DNA of 64,000 bases. Origin: Pelomyxa schiedti. Lineage: Eukaryota; Evosea; Pelobiontida; Pelomyxidae. Under the pieces are notes generated by a model. That model searched no databases. It saw only the letters and a list, made by a program, of their open reading frames with translations, and was not told the DNA's origin. The first letter of the stretch is position 1, and every line of letters starts with the position of its first letter. The position numbers were made by a program, and so were the translations under genes. Below, piece by piece: positions 33,057 through 46,500 of the stretch. The stretch covers positions 49,666 through 113,665 of the forward strand of contig JAHLWZ010000818.1 in NCBI GenBank assembly GCA_020536535.1, in the 5' to 3' direction.

Positions 33057-33256
33057 ACCATTCATTGTCCACGTGATTCCAGCACCATAACCAGCTCCCA
33101 TCTCTTTCTTTCTTAGTTATGTAGAATTGCGAACAAATTGTTTTTTGACACTCAATTTGGTGGAAAGATAGAAGAAGAGTGGTTAGACAAAAAACCCAAA
33201 AAGGTGTTATTTATAAACACTCTTTTCTTTACTCTATACACTCCTAGTGGAACACC

Positions 33257-36200
33257 TCAAAACAGAGGGTGAGAAATCCTGCTTCTGATTGAGGGTGATT
33301 CACTGATGGTCCTTGCAGAGGACCTAAGTTCCTGGCTGGGCCTTATCAGGAATGCGTCAACCCGAACACCGCCTTTGACTTGTATCTCCCCACGTGGTTC
33401 GAGCGCAAACTCGCCCTTCAAGATCTTGGCTGTGTGTAAAGTGATCTAATTTGAGCCGGTGTGAGTTTGGCTAGAAATTCTGGTTTGGAATTTTTACCTG
33501 AATAACATCAGCAACTCCACTGCTTTCCATTCTTGAGGCCATGTTTACAGAGGGGCCCTTTTTTTGATAGAAAGCGATAGTGAGAAAAGACCAAAGAAAA
33601 GAGAATGGATGGAGTGGTTAAGCATACCCAGATATCATACATGACCTTGGACTTTCCAATTACCCCAGCTACAACGGGGCCGGAGTTTATTCCTACGCGA
33701 ACATGTAGGTCAGTGCCATTTTCCTTGTTGAACTCGACAAGGCTCCGAATCAGCTCGACTCCAAATAGAACCAAAGTTCTGGCGTGTGTAGTGTTGGTTT
33801 CAGGACAACCGCATACAGCCATGTAGCAGTCTCCAATTGTCTGGGTGGAGTTACTTGGAGATCTTTCACGAGTAGTGCTTGGAAGTTACCTTGATTTTCT
33901 CCACACCAAATATGACAGCTTTCTCATCCCACATAGAAAAGAGCATATCAAGGAGATGGACAAGCCGATCTGCGTCTATTGTCGTGCTCCAAGAACTGAA
34001 AGCCACAATATCTGCAAAAAGAATTGACACCTATTGGTTGAAGAAGAATAAGTCAAAGGTGATTGTAACATTTCGAGAAAAACCTCAGAATGTTGGTCGG
34101 CGATTGACTGGTGTTGCCCCTTTAAGGCCTTCAGCCTCTCAACTATTACCTTTGGTAGCATTGACTGTAGTAATGATTCATGTCGATCAAGGAGGTCTTT
34201 GTACCCTCGAACATCACGTAGATCTCTCACTATAGCAATGGAGACATCTCCACCTAATTTGTCGAAAGAGAGTGTATTAAGAGACAATGTCAATTTATTA
34301 AAGAACTTACTTTCGAGAATGGCAATAGACTTCGACACTAGAACAGGAAACTCGGAACCGTCTTTGTGAATGGCGATTGTTTCCGTATTTTTCTCAGAGG
34401 TTGTATCCCTCTGTGAAGTCACCCAATTGGCACCCAGAATAGCACTAATATCTTGCCCAATGATGTCTGCAGAGCTCCATCTTCCACAATATAAGATAGA
34501 AACAAATTGACTTCGAATTTACCCAAACATGGCCTCTGCCGCAGCATTCACTGTATCTATTTTCAAAGTAGTTGTGCTATAGAGTATTATTGCATCGGCT
34601 GCGGCTTGAAGAATGCGGTCTGTCTTTGTTTGTGCCTCTCTTAAAACTCTGCTCATTTGGGCTGTATTGGTTAGGCGGTCACCGGTCTCCAGGAAGTGGC
34701 GGATTTCGGGAGTTGAATTGATCACATCAACAGGAAGGAGTAAGAACATGCGCAAGGTGTGTTCAACTTCCTGTTGAATTTGAAGAAGTGGCCCTCGAAG
34801 TGACAAATATTGGAGAAAGGAAATCAGAGCCGAGATAAGAAATAGAGAGACTAGTATCCCTTGTGTTTTATATATCTTCCGAAGAAAGGCATCATATAAC
34901 GACTTTTCCTATGTTACAGATTAGAAAGGCTTTTCTGTAGGGGAGGTTCTAACGAGTTCCAGATGCCAAGGCCAGATTGCACCCTCATTGATAGAGTCAC
35001 AGGTTAGGAAATTCTGGTTAGCCAGTGTAAGATCCTCCTCCAGATCGGTCTTAAGAGAAAATTATAAACCCAGATAATGCCCAGAAGTTGGGAGGCGTAC
35101 ATTCAGCGAAGCTGCACTTACCATATATATATTATCAGCTTCCTATATCCCTTGTCAAAAAGAAAGAAATTCTTTGTAAAACTCACATCAAGTCCGGCAC
35201 ATCTACCTTCTGGAAGGAAGGTACTACAGTTACGATTATTTAGAATTTCGTCAAAGAGACCCATTTCAAGTCCAACGGAAGAAGTTTCCAACCTTTTTAA
35301 AAGTTACTGCTGCATTGCTCCAAAAGTTATAACCTTGGTGTCTGAGCGTAGTATGTGGCGACACTCTTTGAAATTGAGACGTGAATTGTGGTCAGAGAGC
35401 CATATGTTACAACATCCTTGAGAATTAGAGCAATGCAACGAACGTGAGTCAGCCTCATCGCAGAACGAAGAAGAGTCCTTGGACTGTTATAGGGTCTTTG
35501 GGAAAAAACAAGGAGGGACCTTGACATTGTGTAATCAAGAGGCACGAGGAATTGCTTGAGCTCTATTACTCCAAAAATAGCAATTATAACAACGAAAAGT
35601 ATGCAGGTGGCAGTTCCTAACAAAGCCCTATACTGTGTTAGAGGAGGAGGTTCGGTAACGGATACCTGAAGGAGAGTTGGGAGATATATTTCCCCTTTTC
35701 TGTACGCAGTAATTTGGATGAACTTCCGCCTGAATTAGAGGACGGAAAAAGGGTACTATCTTTTGAAATGTGAGAGATGTGTTTGAACTCACTCTTTCAA
35801 CCTGCAAGCTCTTTTTTGTTTTCTTTCTGAATTCTCATTACTGTCATTTGGGGAATACATAAGAATAGCCGTAGAACAGACTGTTGCTCCTAGGAAAAAA
35901 TGAGAATTGTACTAGGGAGAAGGAGGATAACTTTTTGCATCAATAAAAGTGACCGATACAGTAGACAAAGAATTCCCAAGGTGAGAAGAAAAACAGTGAC
36001 AGGAAGCACAATTGAGAGAATTTTTTTATCTCGTTTTTCGATAACCACTGCTTGATCCTATGTGTGCAGCATTAATGAGACTTTTCGTTCTTAAAACCAT
36101 ACCCTATAAGCACGAGCAACCTGATCTAAAACAGGTCTTACAATAGCATAACCATTATCCTGCGGGAATGTATTAATAAAAAAAATAACAAACGGATAAC

Positions 36201-39200
36201 CCTGTACCATAAGGAATCTTAGATTTTTATCTGCGTACCACTCTTCAGTTGTGGTGTGGTTTTTCATTGCTAGATCTGCCGCGTTCCTACTGAACTCCCG
36301 CAAGACCATTCTGAAGTCTTCCGTCATCCAAGTTTTGGTACCAGTAGTTGGATTGTATATTGAGACATTGAACAAGGACTGGCTCCAAATGTTATCTACG
36401 TCGTGCTTAGCGTCACTTTCTATAAATCAATGAGCTCGGCGGTATGTTGAAAAGAACAACCAAGGGTCTCCTCCAGTTTCAGAAAAGACTCGGATGAGGC
36501 AGTGAGAACTCCTTGGATTTGAGACAGGGTAGAATAAGAGGAGTCCTGGGAGTGTGCAATAAGCCTTTGACACTGCAAACCAATTTGAGGAACAAGCCTA
36601 CGCTCTTATGAGATGTCTTGTTTTAGAACAAAATTGGTGGTATACATACGCGCTGAGGTTTGATGCAACATATGCATTTCGGAAAGAGAGAGAAAAATTT
36701 CTGGAAAAGAAATTAAGAGAGATCAAGTGCTTGGGAGGAAAACTTTATCCCATGTTCGGTAAGAGCGAAGGCAACGCAGAGATTTGCCAGAATTACTTGG
36801 AAACATAAAAAAAAAAAAAAAAAAGTACAGAACCCTACCAAAAAGTAATGCAATGATAGAGAAACTGAGTAATCTATAACTTCAGAGTAAGAGAATATCC
36901 TTGGCAGGGGATAATGGGACTGACCTGAACTGGAAGGAATGCATGTCTGACAGCCGCTCCTTGTATGCCAAAAGCTGTTGCTGATTCTTGAAATTCCTCT
37001 GACTGGATTCTGCTTGGATTACATCTGTAAACAGTGGTGAGTATGTATTGCATGTAACACGATAAAACCTTTGAGTGAGGCGGCACTTTTAGCAGGTAAC
37101 TCGATATCTTCGTCATTGATGGGTTTTACTTTGATCCTCCGGCCTGTGAGGTGGGACCGGTGCTCTGTTGCCTAAATGAAACTGTTGGCATTATGCTTAA
37201 TGAAACTTCAAAGTCTCACATTGCGTTCCTCCATGGAATCGGCCAAGGATAGAAGTATATTGGCCTCCTGGTAGTCATGCTTGATCTGGAAGAGCACATT
37301 TTCACAATACCTCTGTAGAATAAAAGAACACACTTCGTCTAGGAATTTTGCGTATTGTCTGAGTACGTTCACAGAATTTGGGAACTTTAGTCTCAAATTT
37401 TTGTAAATTTGCTCCGCACAAGACTCGGCGTGATGAATTTCAGCGACTGTAGTGGTAACGTCCGCGAGGTTTTGGAGTAATAGTTGTTGCCAGAATCTGT
37501 CTTGTGCTTGTTTTGCCTTGTAATTAAAACGTGCTGCTTCTTTAAATCCCTGCCATCTAATAAGTGAAAAAAAGCAATACAAGCAAAGACACTTACCAAC
37601 TCTATTTCTTCCCTTCCACCATCAATTGCCTTCATCTTCTTTCTTCTTTCTTCATCCAATCGGAAGAGCAGTAATTTGGAATCTGGCCACTGTTTGAGAG
37701 AGTGCACGTGGTGAATAGTTTTCGCTACAGTTTGTAACTCATCCGTGGCCTCAATTGTGAACAAACAGAACACCTGTAATCAATTGTCTATAAAACAAAG
37801 CAAAAGAATGGCACGTACAATGCGAAGGCTAGTCCACGCGGGGTACGAATCAATACTTAAAAGGAGTATTTGAGTCATTCTATCAGATGAGTCTTTGCAC
37901 GGTACCTAATTTTAGACGGTGAGTGAATTGAGGGAAAACCAGGGAAAATACACACTCTTTCCTCCTGCTGATCAATAACTTCCCAAAACAGTTTTGTTGC
38001 AGCCAGTGTCACAATCCTAGGCTTGAGTGCAATGTCTCTAATATCACCTTCAGCAGTTCCTGCCCGGCACACAGCATTATACAATTTTCTGGTTACTTGG
38101 GTTAGTACCTTGATCGAGGTTAAAAAAGATACCTCTTCCATGGCTGCAGATAGCAGGTGAAGGCAAGCTTTGAAAAAACTACAGCTAAAATTCCTACCGG
38201 TACAAAGGCAGCCAAAATGCATATAGCAATTGTGCCACTGTGAAGAAATGCCTTTCATGTATTAGATGAGTATCCAGGATTTCTCTTCATACCCCTATCA
38301 GAGAGACAATAGCACTTATAGCAATAGTGAAAAAAGAAGCTATTTTGAAGTAATTCGTCCACCAGTGATGATAAGGCAAGCACCATATTAATTGACATAA
38401 TTCAATTCCACAGAAGCATAGTAATACAATGTTGCTCTGTGGAAATTTATTGGTAAATATGATCAAGTGAGGAACCATACAAGGAGACGAGGAAGAAGGT
38501 CCGTGGAGGAAAAAAGAGGGACAAAAGAACTCAGAGCTGACAAAATAGCTACCTTTTAGAGAGTGAACTCAAGAAAAGGAGAGGACCAAAACCATGAGGA
38601 ATTGGACCGTCTCACATCGAGAGAACAGGCGAGAAAGGGGATGGTTTGATTTCAAGTTGAACGGATACTGGATGGCTGCTCCACATAACCCAATAACAGC
38701 ACCGAGAATAATCCCAATACAAGACAGAACAAGCAACGCTAAAGCCTTTGGAGGCGTGTTACTCCCAGTCCACACTGAAGGAAAGAAACACACCGAATTT
38801 GAAGAAGGACAAGAACCGGACTGGGTCTTAATGTAACATGATACAATATGAAACATGACGTGCGTAAATGGTGCCCATAGGATAGTGGAGAGTAGTTCCA
38901 CCTTAATACAGTTATTAGCTAATCATTAACAGATATGGTAAATACCAGGCATCCAAAAATTTTCCTGCCAAATTTGGGAACATGGCCACTATCCCTAGAC
39001 TTCAAAAACAGACCAATCCCCAGTAATGTGGAAAACAGCACATAGCCAAAGAAAAGGAGCCAAAGTGCAAAGTATTGTTCTGCAAGTCACAAAATAAGAT
39101 CAAATCAAAGAGCCAACACAAGCAAGTGAGAGGAAGTACGATACTGTATAATATCCCATAGGTTAAGTTTCTTGGAACAGAAATGCCCTCAAGTGCAGAA

Positions 39201-39763
39201 TTGAGGATTTTATCATCCCCCCAATCCCATTGAGGATCCAAACAGAAGCTCAGAATCTAATCAAAGTAAGTGATCAGCCAATAAACAATAAAAGCGCCGG
39301 GGTTGATCGGAATAGTCGCGATATTTTAGAGATCCGGATATACCTGAATGAACTGGATGAACTCAAGCACAATAACCAGTTTTGGAGGCACCACATTTGG
39401 AGCCTGGGTTACGAATTTGAGCCAATCTCCGCCGCTCTGGACCACCTTCCTCAGAGGCTCAGGGCTGCTTGCCGACGAGGAGCTCGAGTTGCTGGTCGAT
39501 GTGCTGGCAGAGTTGGTCGTGGTCGAGGAGGACAACGAGCCGTTGCGCTGGCGGGTGACCGAGCCCGAGGCCGAGGAGACTGAGGCGGCGTCGGCCCCTC
39601 CTTGGGCCGATTCTCTTGGAGAGCCGGTGCACACGATGACCGAAGTTGCTCCGGGCCCGCAGTTGGCACCGTTGATTGTGGGACCGTCAGTGGGTTCGTC
39701 CTGGTAGCCGTCGGTCTCACCATCAGACTCCATAATTCTGACCTCTGCGTGCTTTTGGTGCAT
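33257..39763 (-). CDS. Large multi-pass TmcB-like protein with PAS and class III adenylate cyclase domain
   Basis: Ser/Thr-rich N-terminus (MESDGETDGYQDEPTDGP), then several transmembrane helices (about 39240-38280) with a cytosolic TmcB/TmcC TPR-like segment (AESCAEQIYKNLRLKFPNSV then LRQYAKFLDEV, and ILLSLADSMEERNV). A second membrane part flanks an extracellular loop (about 36430-35000) and ends in LFLISALISFLQYL. Next is a PAS domain (ILQAAADAIILYSTTTLKID; AAAEAMFG; KDGSEFPVLVSKSIAIL), a linker LLDRHESLLQSMLPKVIVER, and a cyclase: ILFADIVAFSSWS, VEKIKTIGDCYMAV, VRVGINSGPVVAGVIG, VMYDIW then GPSVNMASRMESSG. Both metal Asp residues and the transition-state Asn/Arg are present. K in KIKTIG and D in YDIW are the adenine-type specificity residues, so adenylate rather than guanylate cyclase is predicted. 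An alternative start is at 39733. More than 20 introns. Confidence 0.8.
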
Positions 39764-40327
39764 GTATTAGCTTTACACAATGCTTTCTGTTGTCTTGTGA
39801 TACTTGGTGTCACGTGGTGTGTTGGGGCGTTTGGTTGTGTGCTGGTGGTTTTTTTTTGTTTTGTTTTGTTTTTTATTGATCTGCTTGAAGATTAGGCTGT
39901 TGTAGTTACTCCCTCCCCAATCGTAGGGAACGAAAGTTCCGCTGTTGGATTTTATCCTAATCTAACCGTGATCGGTTGATCCTTTCCCTTCATTAATCAA
40001 CAGGAACTTGGCTATTCCGCTGATCAGCCCGAAAGACAACCGACCCCACGAAGGGCGATTCCACGAAGTGCGATGGGTTAAAAAAAAAACAAGCCTCTCC
40101 ACTGCGAAAAAGGTACCTTGAGAATGGCCCAGAACGGAAAAATCCAGTGACATAGGCTAGTCATTTCAATGACGAGAACGCCTTTCGTTACTGGCAGAAA
40201 AAGAAAAAACCTGACACTAAGATAAAGACATCTTGCATTTGTTCAATAGGGAACTAGGAAACAGGGCAGAGGAGGGGTTTGTGTGGTTGCGTCATAGGTG
40301 TAATTTGTATGGAAGAGGAGGAAGTTC
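39764..40327. other. Intergenic region between tandem minus-strand genes
   Basis: 564 bp: the upstream region of the cyclase gene and the 3' flank of the RhoGEF gene. It contains T-rich blocks (39849-39872) and A-rich patches. No gene or structured RNA is recognised. Confidence 0.5.
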
Positions 40328-43300
40328 CTAGCAGGATGCTGATAAGTGGGCTGCTTTTCTGATTAGGTCTGCCCAGCAAATCATTTCATTCAGTCCAACA
40401 ATGAGTTTCTTCTCCCTCTCCTGTTTCTCCCCTGGCCGGATGCGGGAAACCATCACACAACCTAACAGTGAGGTGAGAAATTATGCTTTAATGGGAGGAT
40501 GTAAGTGGGTAGATAGAATAGATACCTTTAGAGGGAGTTTGCTGCACAGTTGTAACCTTGGTAATCTTGTCACACATTAGCAGTGAGCATATCTTCATCT
40601 CCTCGGTCCGTTTTGTCTTTGTTCGTTGCACAAGCACTAGGCACTGGCTCAACAGAACACAGTAATCCACACCTTTTTTGGCTTCCACAGGCCCTTCCTT
40701 AATGACCTGAAGATCGGCATGCCAGGCAATCATTTTCTGGGTACCGGTTACGGAAATGAAAAAGGTGAAGAAAGCAATAAATGAAAACTCCAACCAAACA
40801 AAATAGAAGTAAGGTCACACTTTAAGGTCTCCTTTGAAGAGAGTATACAACTGGGACAGTCTTTCCAAGTGTTCGATATGCCTCTTTGTCTCATTGAGTC
40901 CGGTTGTAAGCTCGAGGACAATTTTTTGTGCCTCTTTGAGCTGTTCGATGTATTTACTTTTTGCACGTTTACGAGTGTAGTCCTGTGAAAGGCTCAGTCA
41001 ACATTACTTGCCAAGGAGAAACTATCCCACCTGCAAGAGTAATAGGTCTATTTCGTTCCAACAGCAATCAAAATATTAATAGGTGCTTGGGAAAAGAAAA
41101 AAAAACATACATCGGGGAAGCCTTTGCACAGGCTGAATGAGAAAACCGCCAAGGCTTGTGCCGGTCTAAAGGAAAATGAAATTAAGAAGATTTTATTCGT
41201 TACCTTGGCAACAGCTTGCTTGCAGTGTGCACTGAAAAGCTCATTTGATGCAGTGAGTTGTGAGATTTTGGCAAGGCTTGTGTCATAGTTTAGGATATAC
41301 GGAAGATAGGACTTCATAGCAGCCATCTAAAAGTTTGAGTGACTTAAGAGCTTGGAAGAAAAGTCACTACTTGGGGACTAGAAAATACAGAAGCAACTTT
41401 TTTGGATAGATGATTCCTATTGTTTATTTCAGAGATAGCTTTAAATTTTTCACCATACATTTCAGCAAACTCAGTGGTAAGAAGCTCGTAAAAACTGACA
41501 TTCGTTTCATAGATCTTACTCCAGTTGGAAAAAACTTGTAAGATCTCTGCTTCTGTCAGTATAGGTGGGTTTGCAACTTTAAGTGGATTGATGTAATCCT
41601 GATGGAAACGTTGCTTTTTGAAATGGCTCAGTTGGGAGGGTAACCTCAAGAACTGTCTGTAAGTTCTTTACATAGGATTGCTCCGTTGCAAGTAGTTCTT
41701 GGATAACATTGCGCCGGTACGCTGCACTTAGTGAACAAAATACAACAACACATACATAATACAGGTAGCATCATATTTTGCTTGTGTTGCGTGAGCAACA
41801 ATTATTGCCTGGATTTCTGGAATAGCTTCTTCTAGTTGCTGGAAATAGTCAAGTTAGTTCGATAGCTGTGAGTAACAACTGAGACTTGTGTGTTGGGGGG
41901 TGCTAAGAGTCTTTCCAAGCTAGTAGACTCCCTGATTCTCCTTAGGTATTTCTAGAGAAAGTGTTTCATCCTTTCTTACCTCAGAAGTGCCGGCATTGGG
42001 CTCCCACAACTATTCCTGAGCTCATCCCTTCAAGAAAAAGGTTATATATATTGGGAGGGAAAATCGTACGTGGAAGACTTTTGAACAAGCTTCTTTGTTT
42101 CATCCACCCTGCAAAATTTCATTAGGGAAATACCAACTAAGAGACCATACTTTCTAGCTAATGATGTAATTGCCTTTACAAATTGAGGTTGATTGTCTAC
42201 AAAATCTTGCATCTTTTCTCTAATCTTCTGTAAATTTCTACTCCAATTAGAAGAGCGGTATTTGCTTTAGAGCAACTCTTTTGTAGAACGCTGAGCCGAC
42301 TCTAGGGATTTGAATATAGCTTCAGTAGATTCTCTCATCAGTTCCACTCTATTGAGACATGATTGTTAAATTTTCGAGCAACAGTAGGTAACTACTGAGA
42401 AGCCAGTTGTTTATCATTTGCTGCTAACACATCACAATTCAATTGTACTGTTTCCACTCTGAATAAAGGAAATAAGCATCAAAAACAACATGGAGTGGTA
42501 GAGAAACTTTGTGGTCAATTCTTGAACTTGTTTTGCCAACTTTGAAACAGAAGCTTCAGTATCAGTAAAATGAGAATCCACCTTGGTTTGCAAATTTTCA
42601 ATACACCCCTTTCATTTTTTTTTTTCCGTTATTTTTTGCCAAGTCTATGACTAAAGTTACTTTAACTGAGCAAATAAGACTGTTTTGGCACTCCATTTTG
42701 GAGCAAAGTGGCTCCAAATGTTGGGACATGGATTGTTCTCTGCAGAGTGTTAATAAGAAAGAAGTTGAAGGCACAGTACAGCTGAAGGCCTTTATTGGTG
42801 AATTCAGATAAAGCTCTGCGTAGAGTCATCGAAAGTGTGACCAGTTAAAACAAAACACACAATTTTAAGGCACTCAGTTGCTCCTTCTCCATTTGTTTGA
42901 GTGCCTGATAAGGTAGGAAGTAACATAAAAACCATCTTATTGAAAGTCACCTCACTTAAGGCTGTGCGCACACTAAGATGCAAACTTTCCAAGGAAGGGG
43001 TATTTGTCTTTGACACTTCTCTTGATACACTGCAGTAAAAACCAAATAAATCAAAGAATAGGACCAAATAATCAGAAACTTTGAAACAAACTGAAAATCA
43101 TTGCGCAGCTCATTCAGGGAGTCTTTCACCAAAGACATAAGCACCCCCAGCCCAACACAAAGTAGCCCGAATGTGCACACAACCTTCAGCACTGCACCAG
43201 CAAATATCAACTACAATAAAAGAGAGAAAAAAAGGGAGAAGAAAAAGAAAAAAACAAAGGGAAAAAAAAAAAAAAAGCAGCCAACTGTTATTGATGGGGA

Positions 43301-43385
43301 TAGTAGATCCCATTGATAGCGCCAATGCTATCGTAACCACGCACCCAACTTCAACCCTCCTCGTCCTCAGTTTTTCCCACCACAT
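40328..43385 (-). CDS. Membrane-anchored coiled-coil RhoGEF (DH-PH)
   Basis: Guanine-nucleotide exchange factor for Rho-family GTPases. Exon 1 (MWWEKLRTRRVEVGCV) splices over a T-rich intron to a hydrophobic segment (LIFAGAVLKVVCTFGLLCVG) that looks like one transmembrane helix. From about 43130 to 41700 a chain of short exons encodes a long, mainly helical coiled-coil region (DSLNELRNDFQF; ALKQMEKEQLSALK). The DH domain begins near 41640: FHQDYINPLKVANPPILTEA, EILQVFSNWSKIYETNVSFY, EMYGEKFKAI, and MAAMKSYLPYILNYDTSLAK. The PH domain follows: DLQVIKEGPVEAKKGVDYC, VLLSQCLVLVQRTKTKRTEE, and VMVSRIRPGEKQEREKKLIV then GLNEMICWADLIRKA. Exon boundaries in the coiled-coil part are uncertain. It neighbours the F-BAR/RhoGAP gene on the same strand, 203 bp away. 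Confidence 0.75.
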
Positions 43386-43587
43386 TTTGTTTCTGGTTTC
43401 CCGTTTCTCTCGTAAACCAACCTTTGGCTGGTTTGTTTTTTTTTCTTTTTGTTTGTTTTTTCTTGTTTTTCGTGAATGAAGTTGTGATGGCTCGCAAGCT
43501 TTTTGGGAGATGAGGAAAAAAAAAACTCAGTGAATAGATAAATAGATGTTTTGACAATGAGGTGTTTGGCGGGATAAATAAAGTAAT

Positions 43588-46500
43588 TCACAGGGTGAAG
43601 TCTTTAGACAAGGCCTTGAGCATTGTGATGGCCTCCTGCTTGAATTCCTCGGTCCATTCTGATTGGGAGCCCAGGATACTGTCTAGAACGCGCTCAATGC
43701 ACACTGCTGAGTGCACTAGCATGTTTACAAAGTGCTTGTTGTTGTCCTCGTCCTTGGCGGGTGGAGTGATGGGTGTATACACAATGTTTTTCTTGGCCGC
43801 AAATTCTTGTACCGACTGTTTGTTTGTGTGAGTGGGTGTTTGGGGTGGATTATTAGTTTTGAAGGGCTTCAAAGGAGGGTGGACACGCGAACCTTCAGCA
43901 TTCCTATAATAACACGCATGTGTGGGAGCAGTGGATCAATATCTTCCACTGGATGGGTGCTGACAGAGTTCCTCTCTTCTAAAAGTTTGCCCTTCAGTTC
44001 CTTAATATACATCTCCGGTGTCTCCGGAACTGCTTTGAATTAGTCTTGGCTTAAACGGTATGAGTGGATACATAGATTGGCAATGGCATTTCTGGAAAAT
44101 TCTCTACTCTCACGGTATTTTCTATCCCGTTCTCTGGGCCTTTCCCTGTCCCTGCTATCTCTATTATCCCTGCTGTCTCTCTCCCTGTCCCTACTATCCC
44201 TATCTCGACTATCCCTACTGTCCCTGTCCCTATCCCTGTCTCTATCTCTGTCCCTATCCCTGTCTCTGTCTCTATCTCTATCTCTATCTCGGTCGCGGTC
44301 TCGACTGTGTTTGTCTCGTTCTCGGTCTCTGTCCCGATCCCTGTCTCTGTCTCTATCCCTAGGTTCTCTCTCGCGATCTCTATCTCTGTCCGTCCTGTCT
44401 CGGTCTCGGTCTCTGTCCCGGTCTCTATCTCGATCTCGGTCCCTGTCTCTATCTCGATCTCTATCTTCTGGTACGAGTTGAGACGAAGAGGAACGTCTTC
44501 TCTGTCGGATGGAGTTATCTGCTTCACAGGGAGGTGTCATGGGCATCAGAGTGGCTGGAGGTGCTGCTGTAGGTGGTGGTGACGCAGGCGGGACACTAAG
44601 AACAGATACCTGAGGAGGGGGAGTGGGTGGTGGGGCCGCAGGAGGGGGAGCATTAAGTGCCAGAGAAGGAGGTGGGGTGGGAGGAGGAGCAGCAACACGC
44701 GGGACTGTAGGTGCAAGTGTTGTAGGTGGAGGGGTTGTTGGAGGTGTGCGTGGGGGGGCCGCTGGAGCAGGAAGTGTAGGCGGGGCAGTCACAGGTGGTA
44801 GAGGGACGGAGGGAGGTGGACCAGTTGGCGGTGAAGGGGCTGTGGGAGGGGGACCTGTGGGTGGAAGAGGAGAAGTGACTGTCACAGAGTCCAGTTTAGA
44901 GGGAGGCATCACTGGAACTGTTTCAATTTTTGAGAGCAAAGCAGGCATCGATTCTACTTTCAGACCCTCTATCTTGGTAATTTCATCTTTGGGTTGAGTT
45001 ACAGGTACTGATTCAACATTCACTTTAGGTGTTTCAGCTGTGTCTGGAGCTTGTGTTTCAGGTAATGGTAGGTGATGAGAAGTTTTTTCTTGGCTTGTTT
45101 CAGCCTGTTTTGAGCCACTGTGCTCACCAGAAATCGGTTCAGATGAATGAAGGGATTCCGGTAATGAAGTTGAAGGTGGAACGGTTGGTTGTGAACTATG
45201 GAGAGATGTGGATGCTTGAGTGGCTCTCTCTTTCTCCGCAGGAATTGGTGGAAGTGGAGGGAGAGGGGGTCGATGTAAGGGCAGGGTAGGTCGCATTGCG
45301 GAAGTAGGTGCTGGTATGGCAGGTGGAGTAGTAATTGGAGGTGTTTTTACTGGTATTCCACACTCCATAGATGGTGCTACGACCTTGCCGTCATTTGATG
45401 TCCGTGGAGGACTAGGAAGAGGTGCTTGAGGCGGAAGAGGATGAATATGGGGTGGTGCAACAATTGGTACAACTTCTGAAGGGGGAGGTATCACTTGTTG
45501 TTCGGAGGGGTGTGGTGGGACAATTGCCGGTAAATCGGTACTTGGTGGTCCCTCTACCGGAGGAGGCACTGAAGGTGGTGTGATGAGATCGGGTGGGGTT
45601 GTTGGTGGCTCAACAGGGGGTGTTACACAGGGAGGACTAATCGGATTACTGTCAGTTGTTATTGGAAGAGTGTTTTCAATAGGATCAATGGTATTCAAAG
45701 CTGTTTGTGGAGGAACAATAGCAGTAGCACCACCTGAACCATTCTCATGGAAAGCAGGAGGTTCTGGTAGGGTCACGCCTGGTTCTTTAGTATTTGAGTT
45801 CGTGAAAAGATAAGGAGAGGATAGTCACCTGAGGGTGGTTCTATCACGCCACTGTTACTCAAACCCACGGCAGACGTGGGTTCTTCTGGCTGAAATGGTG
45901 GTGGGTTAACAGGCTGTTGAGTTGTGGTTTGAAATGGCGTAGGAGGTGGTGTTTGTGGTGCTGCAGGAAGAGTTGCTATGAGAGGTGTTGTACCTGGAGA
46001 TGTTGCGACAGGCGCACTACGTGCAGGACGAGGGGGTGGACGACTAGACGGTGGTGCTGGCTTTGCAGGAGGCAGAGTTGGGGTGGTTGATTGTTGCAAT
46101 CCAGGCGGCAAAGGAAGGGGGGTAGATGGAGGTGGTGGTTTCTTTTTTTGGTCTGTTGCCGGCTTTTCTGTAACGGCCTCTTTTGTTTCCACTTGAGCCA
46201 GCGCAGAGCCACAGCTGCTGGACATCGCCATTAGAAATTCGGGTGATATTACAAATTCATCATCGGAATTTGAGGGAGTTGAGGGAGAGGAACCAGAGTT
46301 CACAGAAAGTGGAGAGGTTGCTGGTGCAGTCGAGGCAGAGGTAGAGGTGGAGGTGGACAAGGTGGACGAGGTGGCGGCACTTGGGGAAGGCGAGGGTGTT
46401 GTAGTTGATTGAGAAACATGACTGGATTCCGCTTTCCCAATTGACTTTATAAATTAGTTTTGTTTAGGAGAGCATCATTCAACCTTGATGGCAGTGATTT

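Noticed and set aside
44077-44582. Long plus-strand open frames of Ser-Leu or Pro-Cys-Tyr repeats
   Set aside because: They are the complement of the Arg-Asp repeat in the minus-strand F-BAR/RhoGAP gene and continue into no protein-like sequence.
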